A program made the translations under genes and the position numbers. Shown here one piece after another: positions 51,038-59,511 of a DNA stretch of 64,000 nt. How positions within the stretch are numbered: position 1 is the stretch's first letter; the number at the start of each line of letters is the position of its first letter. Under the pieces are notes generated by a model, which was given only the letters and a program-made list of their open reading frames with translations, was not told the origin of the DNA and did not search any database. Source of the stretch: Arthrobacter humicola (GTDB lineage: Bacteria; Actinomycetota; Actinomycetes; Actinomycetales; Micrococcaceae); the NCBI RefSeq assembly GCF_022803015.1, contig NZ_JAFKON010000003.1, positions 1 to 64,000 of the forward strand. Reading direction: 5' to 3'.

Positions 51038-51316
51038 ATGAGCGAGTCCAACGACCTGCACGGAACGATGTCAGTGGATGGCCCGACGGAGTCGGGAGCA
51101 GTCGCCTTCCACGAGGGACGGAAGTACCGCCGCAATTCCATCATCATCGGGGTGATCGGTCTGTTCCTGTTCGGCATCGTGGCGGGCGTCGTGGCGTTCA
51201 TTATGGCCGGCCGAGCCGAAGCCGCCGGGGTTAAGGCCACAGCCGGAAAAATCCTGGGTGTTCTGGACATTGTCGGCGGCATCATCGTCATGGTGATGTT
51301 CTTCAGCAACAGATAG
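51038..51316 (+). CDS. Small two-helix membrane protein, 92 aa
   Basis: GGGGGA lies 4 nt before ATG 51038. A 30-residue acidic N-terminus is followed by helices SIIIGVIGLFLFGIVAGVVA and ILGVLDIVGGIIVMVMFF. The layout resembles DUF4190-like or bacterial pore-type small membrane proteins, but no family is certain. Confidence 0.6.
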   Translation: MSESNDLHGTMSVDGPTESGAVAFHEGRKYRRNSIIIGVIGLFLFGIVAGVVAFIMAGRAEAAGVKATAGKILGVLDIVGGIIVMVMFFSNR

Positions 51317-51514
51317 CAGGCGGTTCCGTCGCTACCGCCGCGACCATGAAGGCCAAGCTCCGCGGCGGCTGGTGGCAAACGACCCGTTCACGTCGTAAGA
51401 CACGCCCGAAGTCGTGCGCAGATAATGGCTCACCGACCGCCATTTTCCTGGGGCTCCAAGGCGCCCGGACGGGCTAGGGTGACGGCAATAGCCAAACTAC
51501 CGAATTGGGGACCA

Positions 51515-51898
51515 ATGAAGCCCTGGCGTTCGATGATGAAATTACGGCAGCCGGTGAAGGGCGGCCTTGTCGCCTACCTGATCGCTTTCGCGGTCGTCTT
51601 CGTGTCCGTGCCGGCTTCGGCAATATTCACCGAGGGCAAGCAAAACCCAGTGATGCCGTGGAGCCTGACCGCGCTAGGTCTCACCGCCATCGTCCTTGGT
51701 GTGATGCTGGCGGCGGACCTTCGCGGCTCGACGCGCGCCTATGCCTCGATGATCAAGGACCACAAGCCGATGGGGGTCGACTACTCCAAATCGTTCTTCG
51801 CCAACCCGACGTTCATCCGGATCTTCGGCGCCATGTTCGCGTTCATCGGCATCGGGTTCGTCGTGAGTTCGACACTCGTCGCCTCCCAGATGTCGTGA
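51515..51898 (+). CDS. Membrane protein, 127 aa
   Basis: ATG 51515 with GGGGA upstream. Three helices are apparent: VAYLIAFAVVFVSVPASAIF, LGLTAIVLGVMLAADLRGST and the C-terminal IFGAMFAFIGIGFVVSSTLV, separated by a soluble loop SMIKDHKPMGVDYSKSFFAN. The GTGA at its stop overlaps a possible start of the next gene. No family recognised. Confidence 0.6.
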   Translation: MKPWRSMMKLRQPVKGGLVAYLIAFAVVFVSVPASAIFTEGKQNPVMPWSLTALGLTAIVLGVMLAADLRGSTRAYASMIKDHKPMGVDYSKSFFANPTFIRIFGAMFAFIGIGFVVSSTLVASQMS

Positions 51899-52284
51899 CG
51901 TCAGGCAACAGAGACGGCAAAGGGTACCCGTGGCAATCGTGGCCGTCCGACTCCCTGGACGGCATGCCGCCGAAACGGCGACGGCTGGTCGTGTGGGCGC
52001 TGCTATGGCTCATCATCTTGAGCGGTGTCCTGCAGGCCACCCTAGACGCAGCCGACATAGCCCAGCCGTGGCGGTCCATTACATATACCGCCGTCCTGGT
52101 GGCCATCTTCGCTCCTCTGATCCGGGGCGCAGTCACTGAAACCCGCGCCCTTCGAGCTGAGGGTGTTGATCTGCCCCGCCAAGCGCCAGAGGTGACTGCC
52201 CCACCTAGGAAACTAAGACGACCGCACCTGACTCGCCATAGTTCTGCCGATCTACGACGCCATCGTGGGGGTTCCCCGACTTGA
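51895..52284 (+). CDS. Two-helix membrane protein, 129 aa
   Basis: GTG 51895 overlaps the previous stop (GTGA); ATG 51964 is an alternative start with 106 residues. Helices are RLVVWALLWLIILSGVLQAT and ITYTAVLVAIFAPLIRGAV, followed by a basic tail that runs about 80 bp over the end of the convergent gene at 52205. Family unknown. Confidence 0.5.
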   Translation: MTSGNRDGKGYPWQSWPSDSLDGMPPKRRRLVVWALLWLIILSGVLQATLDAADIAQPWRSITYTAVLVAIFAPLIRGAVTETRALRAEGVDLPRQAPEVTAPPRKLRRPHLTRHSSADLRRHRGGSPT

Positions 52285-52549
52285 ACCCCTCAATCCTCAA
52301 AGCCGGATATTCCTCGAACTCCGTCTTGACGATGGTCACGTTGCCTTCACAAATCAGTTCCCTTCCACCTTCAATCTCGATTTTGAGCCCATCCGGAAGA
52401 TCCACGGCGGAGGTGAGAGCGAAGAGGGAATCGAAAGGCCTCCCGTACCAACCGTCAGGTAGCACCAAGCCAGCCCGTCCGTGCTTTGCGAAGAAACGCT
52501 CGACTATATGGGCAGGCGGACTAAGAGTCATCCAGGGCTTACGGGTCAT
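52205..52549 (-). CDS. Hypothetical soluble protein, 114 aa
   Basis: AGGA lies 7 nt before ATG 52549. The peptide (SPPAHIVERFFAKHGRAGLV, LPDGWYGRPFDSLFALTSAV and GRELICEGNVTIVKTEFEEY) has a regular alpha/beta composition like a small immunity-type or YxiF-like domain. I do not recognise the family. It overlaps the 3' end of the convergent membrane gene. Confidence 0.6.
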   Translation of the reverse strand: MTRKPWMTLSPPAHIVERFFAKHGRAGLVLPDGWYGRPFDSLFALTSAVDLPDGLKIEIEGGRELICEGNVTIVKTEFEEYPALRIEGFKSGNPHDGVVDRQNYGESGAVVLVS

Positions 52550-52740
52550 AGGTCGATCCTACCGACGGGCTTCTTTCACCGGACCCGCCCTCCGTCCGCC
52601 CGGCGATGTTCGTCGCAACGTCATGTGCGGTTGCCTCAGTCCGCCCTCACTGATGCCCGTAAGCTTGTGGCCCATAGGACGCTTTGTCGTCTGACGAAGG
52701 ATTTCTTGAACAAACTTCCGTACCGCCGGCTTTGCGCTTT

Positions 52741-53130
52741 TTAGGATTCTTGCGCTGAGCCCACTACCCAGCGATTCCATCGGTTGAACATTCCGCTCGG
52801 TGGTGTGCCAAGAGCGCGAATTGCCCTCTTGTACCAACGATGGCCGAGGTAGTAGACGACGCTGAAGAGGACAAGCAGGACGGCCAGGATAATTAGATAC
52901 CAGTCCTTCGCGGTCTGGTATTCCTGGTAGCCGGGCTGCCCATAAATCAGTTCACCTGAAACCAAGGGGACGGTCACGTCCAGGAAGTAGTGGAAAACCT
53001 GGATGAAGGGCGCTAGCAGAAGAGCAAAGGTTAGAACGACGAAAGCAAGGTACTTGAACCAGACTTTCGCGCACCGTTTGTTCCAAGAAGCGATCCGTTC
53101 CTTCTCGTCCGCGTCTATCGGCTGATTCAT
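52741..53130 (-). CDS. Two-helix membrane protein, 129 aa
   Basis: GGGGGA lies 5 nt before ATG 53130. Helices are YLAFVVLTFALLLAPFIQVF and WYLIILAVLLVLFSVVYYLG, with an extracytoplasmic loop and a Trp/Arg-rich C-terminus (GMFNRWNRWVVGS). Family unknown. It closes the run of small membrane genes. Confidence 0.6.
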   Translation of the reverse strand: MNQPIDADEKERIASWNKRCAKVWFKYLAFVVLTFALLLAPFIQVFHYFLDVTVPLVSGELIYGQPGYQEYQTAKDWYLIILAVLLVLFSVVYYLGHRWYKRAIRALGTPPSGMFNRWNRWVVGSAQES

Positions 53131-53280
53131 GTTGTTCCCCCATTTTTTGTTTTCCTAATGCATAGCCTACGTGGGCTAATTTTTCGGCAGTTGATAATCG
53201 CCGGCGGTCGAATACATTCTTACGTCGGGTGGACGATGCAATCCCAAGAACAGGAGGGGCGCGGATCCATCGACGCACTA

Positions 53281-53735
53281 CGGGCGCCTCTTCCGGCCCG
53301 TCCCGTAAGCCGGTCCCCCACCGCGACACCATCTGCCCGCACTGGCGCTGCGAGAAATCCGATACAGCTAGTGGAATCCTGGATTCGCGTATACCCCGCC
53401 TGCAAAACTGTGCCGCTCAGGTTGAACAATCGCGACGGTTGCACCGCCCGCACAGATCATGGCTGCGTCCGGGTCTGCACCAACGACCAGGACCTGGCAG
53501 CGCCGCGCAAGGCGCTTAGGCCTGGGCGTCCCCCAAGGAGCTGATCAATGGTGACCACGGCCTGACCGGCAGGAACAAGGATCGGCTGAGACTGAACTAA
53601 GCCCAGGCGGCTGTGCAGGCGGCACCCCGGCCGTCACCAAACCCGATCGGTTCGTCCAGTCCTGCCCGATGCTGGAGAACATCATCGAGGACAGCGACAG
53701 TTTGCCAGGGGTTCCGGCTGCCAACAGGGATAACC
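53281..53735 (+). pseudogene. Serine resolvase relic with frameshifts and stops
   Basis: After a flank containing cgtaagccggtcccccacc (also at 63.6 kb), the frame from about 53458 encodes HGCVRVCTNDQDLAAPRKAL (nucleophile Ser changed to Cys). It then shifts to DHGLTGRNKDRLRLN-stop and finally to GTPAVTKPDRFVQSCPMLEN, equivalent to GDTLVVTKLDRLARSLxDA. At least two indels and one stop make it non-functional. Confidence 0.75.
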
Positions 53736-53744
53736 CTAAGGATC

Positions 53745-54062
53745 TGATCCCAGGTCATGCAGTTCCAGGCGCTCCCGGCCATGCAGGAGTGAGCAGCAAC
53801 ACCGCTGTCCAAGCCAAGAGAGGAGCCGCCAGAAAGCAACAGCCAACAACAAAAATGGGCCCCCGCAGGGGCCCATAAAAGGAGATTTGTACACATTCAG
53901 AGGACCACAAGCCCCTGAACAGGGAAAACACGTGCCCGAGGTGGGACTCGAACCGGGTTCCAGCCCTTGAATTTCCGCCACTCCCCCGCAAACATCGCCA
54001 ATCCGGCCCAGTCCGGAACCGGTACGACCCGATCCGAAGCCCAGGGTGTGCACATTGTGCAC
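53745..54062 (-). repeat. Composite repeat, copy C
   Basis: Closely related to copy A: a terminator hairpin at 53855-53876 with a T run on the minus strand, the tRNA-3'-end-like fragment at 53932-53953, and the GC-rich arm to 54062. It is cut on its left by the resolvase relic. Copy C keeps ACCCGGTTCGAG before the fragment where A and B have ATGCAGTTCGAG. Confidence 0.65.
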
Positions 54063-54110
54063 ACCCTCTCTTTTCCCGGGTCGGCCACAGCCGGGCTGCC
54101 TTGACGGCGC

Positions 54111-54420
54111 TGATTATGGCAGTTTGAGTGGGGACCGGTTCTGCAGTCTGAGTTGGGCCCACTTCGCGGCTCGCCCGTTGATGAATCGCAGTTTGAGTTG
54201 CGCCCGCCCCACGGTTGGTTCCATCAGAGTTTTTCCCAACGGTGGAAGGCAGTGATGGAGTCGAGAGTGGAGCTATTCTCGAGGATCCGCCGGGATGCCA
54301 GGGTTAAGGGCTTATCCATCCGCTGCCTTGTCCGGGAGTACCGGGTCGCCCGAAGAACCGTTGGGCAGGCACTGGCCGCTGCGGATCCACCGGTGCGCAT
54401 GGTTCCTGCCCGGGGGCACC
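54111..54420 (+). mobile_element. IS21-family end with istA N-terminal fragment
   Basis: ATG 54255 encodes MESRVELFSRIRRDARVKGL and RRTVGQALAAADPPVRMVPA, the start of IS21-family IstA (helix-turn-helix). Homology ends after about 55 codons. Upstream, three copies of a GCAGTTTGAGTTGNGCCC-like motif (about 54119, 54142 and 54187) match the multiple terminal repeats of IS21 elements. No istB is present. Confidence 0.65.
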
Positions 54421-54591
54421 GAAGCTGGGCGGCGATCCCGTGTGCGGGATGACACGCCGCATTGCGGCTGGATGATCCGCGGATCAGCTATTAAAGTCTT
54501 TCGGTATCGAATGCAGTCAGACGGACACGAAGTCCGGGAAGGGGGCGCACATCACCGCTGACCAACACCACCAACCCACTGCTTCATCCGC

Positions 54592-54617
54592 GAAAGCCCC
54601 TCCGTCGAGGGGCTTTC
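54592..54617 (+). terminator. Rho-independent terminator
   Basis: aagcccctc/gaggggctt with a 4-nt loop followed by TTTCTTA. No gene with a clear stop ends just before it, so it probably belonged to a deleted gene. Confidence 0.65.
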
Positions 54618-54726
54618 TTATGTGCCGGGAGCCTGCGGTCCGAGGCGGCGTTCACGGGCCGCCTGACCCCGTCCCTTCCCCAGAAACAGGGACACAAAAG
54701 TATTCAGCGCGATGATGCGGTCGCGG

Positions 54727-54852
54727 TCAGCCTCGTGAAGACTCGCTGGGTGGACGCTCATCGTTGTCTGCGGGCTTCTGCATCCCGAGGATGAGGAACG
54801 TGATGCCCATCGTGAAGAACGCCATCCAGGCCGTGGTTCCCAGAAATATCAT
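54727..54852 (-). CDS. Possible 41-aa membrane peptide
   Basis: ATG 54852 encodes MIFLGTTAWMAFFTMGITFL then ILGMQKPADNDERPPSES. The frame is open upstream (GFPADRIVFVAVAIA) with no start codon, so this may be the remainder of a longer two-helix protein. Weak support. Confidence 0.25.
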   Translation of the reverse strand: MIFLGTTAWMAFFTMGITFLILGMQKPADNDERPPSESSRG

Positions 54853-55148
54853 TGCGATCGCAACGGCAACGAAAACGATCCGATCGGCAGGAAAGCCGCG
54901 CCCCTGTTTCTCTTCGCTTTCCTTCGCCGTTCACCAGGCCGAGGCTACGTCGGCGGAAGGAGACCCGCAACGTTCCCGCGAGGACAATTTGCCGCGTCTC
55001 ATTACCTCGACAGTCCTGACCCGCCCTGAAAACCGCCCGACGGTCTCAGTAATCGATCGTTTGTGACACCGATCCCTGCCGTGCCCTATTCCTTGCGCAT
55101 CCCGCCGGTGGAGGCTTGCGTAGCTGGCTGTTTGTTTTTAGGGCTTGC

Positions 55149-55493
55149 CTAGGGAGTGGCCGCTTGGGTGGTTTCCTTTTGGCGGCCGGCGTTGATGATC
55201 AGCGCGGTGATAAGCGTCGATGCCGCGAGAAGGATGGCCGCGATGAAAAGCGCCGTCGTGTAGCCACTCGTGAGTGCAGCGCTGGCTGTTGCGTTTGCTG
55301 CAGCGTCTCTAGAGGCGCGTGAGGTGTACAGCGCTGTCAGTGCGTCGGGGAGCCTGTATTCGGTGATGCTTACGGAGATTGTGGTGAGCACTGCAACGCC
55401 AAGGGCGACGCCGATCTGCTGGGCGGAGTTCAGTTGCGCTGACGCGATGCCGGATTCCTGGGCTGGGATGCCGGGCAAGCTTATTGCCTTCAC
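55149..55493 (-). pseudogene. MFS (DHA2-type) transporter, C-terminal fragment
   Basis: QESGIASAQLNSAQQIGVAL and GVAVLTTISVSI followed by SGYTTALFIAAILLAASTLI correspond to the last two or three helices of 14-helix DHA2 drug exporters. The upstream helices are absent. It lies just downstream of the ArsR gene, which probably once controlled it. Confidence 0.65.
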
Positions 55494-55525
55494 TCACTTT
55501 TCCCGCGACAGGAGGTTGGGAAGGC

Positions 55526-55864
55526 TTAGAGGGACGTGGCCACGGAGGACCGGAACCGGTCGATGGCCGCCTCGTTGCGGGCGAAGTACGTCCACTGTCC
55601 AATGCGGGTGGTCTGCACGAGGTCGGCGTCTGCGAGGGTAGCCATGAACTGCGAGGCGGTGGACTGGGAGACCTCGCAACGCTTCCTGATGCTTGAGACG
55701 CACACCCCGTAGCGTGTGGCGTCGACTTTCTGTTCTTCGAAATTCTTCACGGGGTCGCGGAGCCACTGCAGGATCGCCAGGCGGTGTGGGTTGGAGAGCG
55801 CGCGCAGTGCTGCAAGCAGCTCATCCTGCTGGAGCTGGGTTCCGGGGTTCTCATCTGTAGGCAC
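55526..55864 (-). CDS. ArsR-family transcriptional regulator
   Basis: A 112-residue winged-helix regulator: ALRALSNPHRLAILQWLRDP, SSIRKRCEVSQSTASQFMAT and LADADLVQTTRIGQWTYFAR. The lone Cys residues (in YGVCVSS and RKRCEVS) do not form the classical ELCVCDL metal site, so it may sense a non-metal ligand. It is divergent from the alpha/beta hydrolase, which it probably represses via the palindrome at 55886-55910. Confidence 0.87.
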   Translation of the reverse strand: MPTDENPGTQLQQDELLAALRALSNPHRLAILQWLRDPVKNFEEQKVDATRYGVCVSSIRKRCEVSQSTASQFMATLADADLVQTTRIGQWTYFARNEAAIDRFRSSVATSL

Positions 55865-55885
55865 TCCATAAGGCTACCTCAAAAT

Positions 55886-55910
55886 CGTCATATCGCAATT
55901 TACCGATGAA
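55886..55910. promoter_or_regulatory. ArsR operator candidate
   Basis: tcatatcg-caattta-ccgatga is an imperfect inverted repeat in the 86-bp space between the divergent ArsR and hydrolase genes. Confidence 0.45.
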
Positions 55911-55950
55911 CGTGCTAAAACTTAAACCAACCCCCTCGAAAGGAACGAAC

Positions 55951-56877
55951 ATGCCTATCACCACAGAAGTTTCCACCGCTGTTCACAACTGGAGCTCCAG
56001 CCTGGCCGCCCTTCCCCCACTGCTCCGCGGAGAACCGTCGGACACGACCCTCGATGAACTGCGCACCGCATACGACGAGATGCTGGCCGCCCATCCCACC
56101 CCGGAAGGGGTCACCATCGAAGAGGTGGACATGGGAGGGATCCCAGGGATCGTGGTGACGCCCGAGACCGTGGAGGACAACCGGGCCCTTTTCTACATCC
56201 ACGGCGGTGCTTACATCGTCGGCAGCCCGGCGGGCTACCACGGCCTCGCCGGAAACTTTGCAGTCCGACTAAACGCCCGGGTGTTCCTGCCGCACTACCG
56301 GCTGGCTCCGGAACACCCCTTCCCCACGCCGATCAACGACACCGTCGACGCATACCGTTGGCTGCTGGAGCAGGGTCAGGACCCGAAGCGTCTGATGGTC
56401 GCAGGTGATTCGGCCGGCGGCGCCATGACAGTCACGGTGATGATCAAGGCTCGCAATCTGGGGTTGCCGCTGCCGGCAGCCGGGGTTGCCCTGTCACCCT
56501 GGGCGAACCTGGAGCACACAGGCGCGTCGATGACCAACCGGGAAGGCCTCGACCCGCTGAACAGCAAGGCCGTCCTGGACCTGCTGGCACGCAGCTTCCT
56601 AGGCGGGGCACTGCCGAATGACCCGGACGCATCCCCGGTCTTCGCCGACGTCCGCGGACTGCCCCCGATCCTGGTCACAATCGGGGAGAACGAACTCATG
56701 CTCAGCGACGCAGTCCGGCTCGCCGGGCACCTGGCCGAGAATCGCGTGCGAGTGAGCCTGGACGTCTGGCCCGAGATGTTCCACGTCTGGCACATGCACC
56801 AAGACCGGCTCCCCGAGGGGCGCAAGGCCCTCGACGACGCGGCCCGGTTCCTGCTCGAGGCGCTGCCCGCCCGGTAG
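55951..56877 (+). CDS. Alpha/beta hydrolase, hormone-sensitive lipase (family IV) type
   Basis: A 308-residue esterase. The oxyanion motif is FFYIHGGAYIVGSPAGYHG, the nucleophile elbow is GDSAGGAM and the catalytic His is near MFHVWHMH. The acid position reads TIGENELMLSD, where family members usually have DxxxxLxDD, so the acid may be Glu or Asp nearby. AAAGGA precedes ATG 55951. It is divergently controlled by ArsR. Probable cytoplasmic carboxylesterase of unknown substrate. Confidence 0.87.
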   Translation: MPITTEVSTAVHNWSSSLAALPPLLRGEPSDTTLDELRTAYDEMLAAHPTPEGVTIEEVDMGGIPGIVVTPETVEDNRALFYIHGGAYIVGSPAGYHGLAGNFAVRLNARVFLPHYRLAPEHPFPTPINDTVDAYRWLLEQGQDPKRLMVAGDSAGGAMTVTVMIKARNLGLPLPAAGVALSPWANLEHTGASMTNREGLDPLNSKAVLDLLARSFLGGALPNDPDASPVFADVRGLPPILVTIGENELMLSDAVRLAGHLAENRVRVSLDVWPEMFHVWHMHQDRLPEGRKALDDAARFLLEALPAR

Positions 56878-56888
56878 GGACATCAACC

Positions 56889-56907
56889 GGGCGCCGTTGA
56901 GGCGCCC
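56889..56907. terminator. Hairpin after the hydrolase gene
   Basis: gggcgcc-gttga-ggcgccc, 11 bp after the hydrolase stop, without a T run. Confidence 0.5.
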
Positions 56908-56929
56908 TGCAAGATGAGCAACCCCAGAT

Positions 56930-56963
56930 CGTCAGCCCGATCCAATAATGGGTCGGGCTGACG
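56930..56963. terminator. Second hairpin after the hydrolase gene
   Basis: cgtcagcccga and its exact complement with a 12-nt AT-containing loop. Together with the preceding hairpin it probably ends transcription in both directions. Confidence 0.55.
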
Positions 56964-57476
56964 TGTTCGACGTCGTGAGCGACGACGGGCCCCACCTGCC
57001 CATGCAGGAATGGATAGCAGCACGATGTCCACGCCTCCAAGATCGACCAACTACTGGCCTTCCAGCCCCTGCTGCTTCCATCCGGAGGGTCGGAGGAAGC
57101 CCGAAAGTAAGTCCTAGCGGTTACCTCCAGCCCCACTTCGCGAGCCGGCAGAGGGGTCCTTTGGATTAAACGAAACACGTCCGCCAGCGACACGAGAGTC
57201 CGCCGTCTTCCTCGAGTGAGTGCTCGCCGCCGCCAGGGTGCGGCTGAGTTTGTGGGCCCACCGGTCGCCCAGGAGGTCCGCGCCCAGGGCTTGCCGCAGG
57301 GGGATTCTTTGATGAGATGGCAGCCGACGAGTTGCTGTACGCGGAGTCCTAAACTCGGCAACGGGCTAGCAGGTGGCCGGCTTCCGTGGAGAGGAAAGCC
57401 GCATCGGCGCGCACCTCATGAGAGACGGCTAAATGGCTAAGCGCGGCCGAAGGAGAAATCGCGACGCTCGAATCTT
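56964..57476. other. Noncoding interval
   Basis: About 510 bp before the LacI gene. No gene or repeat recognised on either strand. Confidence 0.35.
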
Positions 57477-57490
57477 CTTAAACGGATAAG
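57477..57490. promoter_or_regulatory. Autoregulatory LacI operator candidate
   Basis: CTTAAACGGATAAG, 9 bp before the LacI start, resembles the CTTAATCGATTCAG sites at 58612 and 58652 and has the same palindromic CTTA...TAAG ends. Confidence 0.5.
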
Positions 57491-57499
57491 CTGTCGTTT

Positions 57500-58534
57500 A
57501 TGGTGACGGAAGAGCGTTCAGGCCCAGATAAGAGCGTGCGAGTCACCATCCGCGACGTTGCACAGCGGGTGGGTGTTTCATCCGCGGCAGTGTCCTATGC
57601 AATGAGCGGGCGGCCCGGGGTTAGTGAGGATTTACGTGATCGTGTCCTCACTGCTGCGGAAGATCTGGGGTACCGCCCCAACAAGGTAGCCCAGCAATTG
57701 CGCCGCGGGCGGACAGATGCCGTCGGCCTGCTTTTCGCCGACATAGCAAACCCGTTTTACCCTGATCTTGCCAGCGGAGTGATCGCCGCGGCCACCCTGG
57801 AGGGCTTCGAGGTATTCGTCTCCAACGTCGGCATTAATGGGGAGCGACAGACCGAAGCGGCAATGGCACAGCTTGACCGGAATTCGGCCGGCCTGCTCTT
57901 CACTTCTGTAGCCGATCAGGACCGCGACTTGCTTGAAAGCCTCACCCGACGCGGTGTTCCCTTCGTACAGTTGCACCGAGTGCTCGAGGGAGCTGCTGCC
58001 GATTCGGTGGTAGTCGACAATCTGGCTGCGGCCCGGGAGCTGGCACAACATGTGGCGGGGACAGGTCGAAAAAGGGTCGCGGTGCTCGGCGGCGCCGGCG
58101 CGTCCAGTGTTTCCCGAGACCGTGAGCGGGGCTTCCGGGAAGGCCTGGCAATGGAGGGCGCGACCGTTGTGAACGAGGACGGGCTCTGGGGTGCGCTGAC
58201 CCGGGAATCCGGGGCCGCCCGGGCCCGGACGCTCTTGAGCGCCGGGCAGCAGGTTGAGGCCGTGTTGTGCGGCAACGACATGATCGCGGTGGGCGTCCTC
58301 GACGTCTGCCGGGAACGGGGGCTCCGGGTGCCGGAGGATTTGGCGGTCGCCGGATTCGACGACATGAGCTTCTCCAGCGCCGGCCCGCTGCAGCTGACCA
58401 CAGTGACGGTTCCCCGCGAAATGATGGGACGGCGCGGCTTCGAACTGCTGCTCCGCAGAATCCAGGGATATGACGGGCCCCGCGAGCGCATAGTGCTCCC
58501 CCACGTCCTTCAAGTCAGGGAGACAACGGGCTAA
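57500..58534 (+). CDS. LacI-family regulator
   Basis: A 344-residue repressor: helix-turn-helix RDVAQRVGVSSAAVSYAMSG, hinge GYRPNKVAQQLRRGRTDAVG and sensor domain (GLLFADIANPFYPDLASGVI; DLAVAGFDDMSFSSAGPLQL). It precedes, on the same strand, the cupin, alcohol dehydrogenase, MHS transporter and SDR genes. Two identical CTTAATCGATTCAG sites before the cupin gene are its likely operators. Start ATG 57500 has no ribosome site, so the transcript may be leaderless. Confidence 0.9.
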   Translation: MVTEERSGPDKSVRVTIRDVAQRVGVSSAAVSYAMSGRPGVSEDLRDRVLTAAEDLGYRPNKVAQQLRRGRTDAVGLLFADIANPFYPDLASGVIAAATLEGFEVFVSNVGINGERQTEAAMAQLDRNSAGLLFTSVADQDRDLLESLTRRGVPFVQLHRVLEGAAADSVVVDNLAAARELAQHVAGTGRKRVAVLGGAGASSVSRDRERGFREGLAMEGATVVNEDGLWGALTRESGAARARTLLSAGQQVEAVLCGNDMIAVGVLDVCRERGLRVPEDLAVAGFDDMSFSSAGPLQLTTVTVPREMMGRRGFELLLRRIQGYDGPRERIVLPHVLQVRETTG

Positions 58535-58611
58535 GCCGCCCCGAATGTGACCCTGACAACAAAAAATCCTCCAAAGCTCTTGCGCACCGGACCGACGGCA
58601 TGAATACTTAA

Positions 58612-58665
58612 CTTAATCGATTCAGGAACCTTGGTTTTGGCCACGTTCAAACTTAATCGATTCAG
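58612..58665. promoter_or_regulatory. Tandem LacI operators before the cupin gene
   Basis: CTTAATCGATTCAG occurs twice, at 58612-58625 and 58652-58665, exactly 40 bp apart, so both face the same side of the helix. Each is an imperfect palindrome with the TCGA centre typical of LacI operators. Confidence 0.7.
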
Positions 58666-58717
58666 TTCCGCAAGTGATGTGACATCCACATCGGTTCCTA
58701 AACTTCGAAGGAGAAGA

Positions 58718-59260
58718 ATGACTGCGAATGCTGCTGAAGCAACCATGGATGAGGCTGCCGTTCCTTACCGCGGCGAGCAGCCCTATGGCATCATCGATGA
58801 CGTCATCGTGCCCGGCGCTCTCGACCTGGACGCGGACGAGCGCCTGTGGGTGCCCCAGTCCAAGGACGTGTCCTTCCGCCCGCTGATTCTGTCGGCGAGC
58901 CAGGGATATTTCGTGAACATCCTGCGCGTGCGCAAATCCGGGATCCTTTCCCGGCACAGGCACGCCGGGCCGGTTCACGCGGTCACCCTTAAGGGCCGCT
59001 GGCACTACCTGGAGCACGAGTGGTGGGCCGAAGAAGGCACGTACGCCTTCGAAACACCGGGCGATATCCACACGCTCGTCGTCCCTGACGGGGTGGAGGA
59101 AATGGCCACGCTGTTCCACGTCACCGGCACCTACATCTACGTGGATCCCGACGGCAACCCGACGGGCATTGAGGATGTCTTCACCAAGATTGCCCTGGCG
59201 AGGGCACATTACGAAGCAGTAGGCCTTGGCGCCGACTACGTCGATCAATTCATCCGCTAA
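58718..59260 (+). CDS. Cupin protein, 2,4'-dihydroxyacetophenone dioxygenase-like
   Basis: A 180-residue single-cupin protein. The metal motif is SRHRHAGPVHAVTLKGRWHY with a later His in ETPGDIHTLVVP, matching the ChrR/2,4'-dihydroxyacetophenone-dioxygenase-like and acetylacetone-cleaving group. These may cleave C-C bonds next to carbonyls or act as sugar-acid isomerases. GAAGGAGAAG precedes ATG 58718. It is the first gene under the tandem LacI operators. Exact reaction unknown. Confidence 0.78.
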   Translation: MTANAAEATMDEAAVPYRGEQPYGIIDDVIVPGALDLDADERLWVPQSKDVSFRPLILSASQGYFVNILRVRKSGILSRHRHAGPVHAVTLKGRWHYLEHEWWAEEGTYAFETPGDIHTLVVPDGVEEMATLFHVTGTYIYVDPDGNPTGIEDVFTKIALARAHYEAVGLGADYVDQFIR

Positions 59261-59485
59261 GAGGCCTCCTCTCCCTTCGGGGCCGGACCGCGATTCCCCG
59301 GAGTCGACACTGACCGGCCGCAACCCGGGGCCGAGTCCGGTGCTGCTCCTGCGACCACTGCAGCCAGGAGCGGCGCCGGGCGGCATCCGGATACACCAAT
59401 GAGGCTGTCAACCTGCCCCGGCGCTGTCGGGCGCCGACGGACCAGCCGCTACCACTGACTGCGGAACTTCGAAGGAGAAGAACCG

Positions 59486-59509
59486 ATGAATAAATTCGTA
59501 CAGGGCTGA
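59486..59509 (+). CDS. 7-codon mini-ORF with a strong ribosome site
   Basis: GAAGGAGAAGAACCG precedes ATG 59486, which encodes MNKFVQG and stops at TGA 59507, 2 bp before the GTG of the alcohol dehydrogenase. The same aacttcgaaggagaagaa leader occurs before the cupin gene. It may deliver ribosomes to the GTG start by re-initiation, or mark a frameshifted original start. The rest of the 59261-59485 interval shows no gene. Confidence 0.35.
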   Translation: MNKFVQG

Positions 59510-59511
59510 CC

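Larger units (their letters stand above)
54421..55148. other. Decayed interval
   Basis: About 730 bp with no intact recognised gene. It holds a terminator at 54592 and a weak short frame at 54727-54852. The remainder shows nothing. Confidence 0.35.

Noticed and set aside
52952..53545. Overlapping Arg/Pro-rich open frames on both strands
   Set aside because: Composition is that of out-of-frame high-GC DNA. The only homology is to the resolvase relic in one frame.
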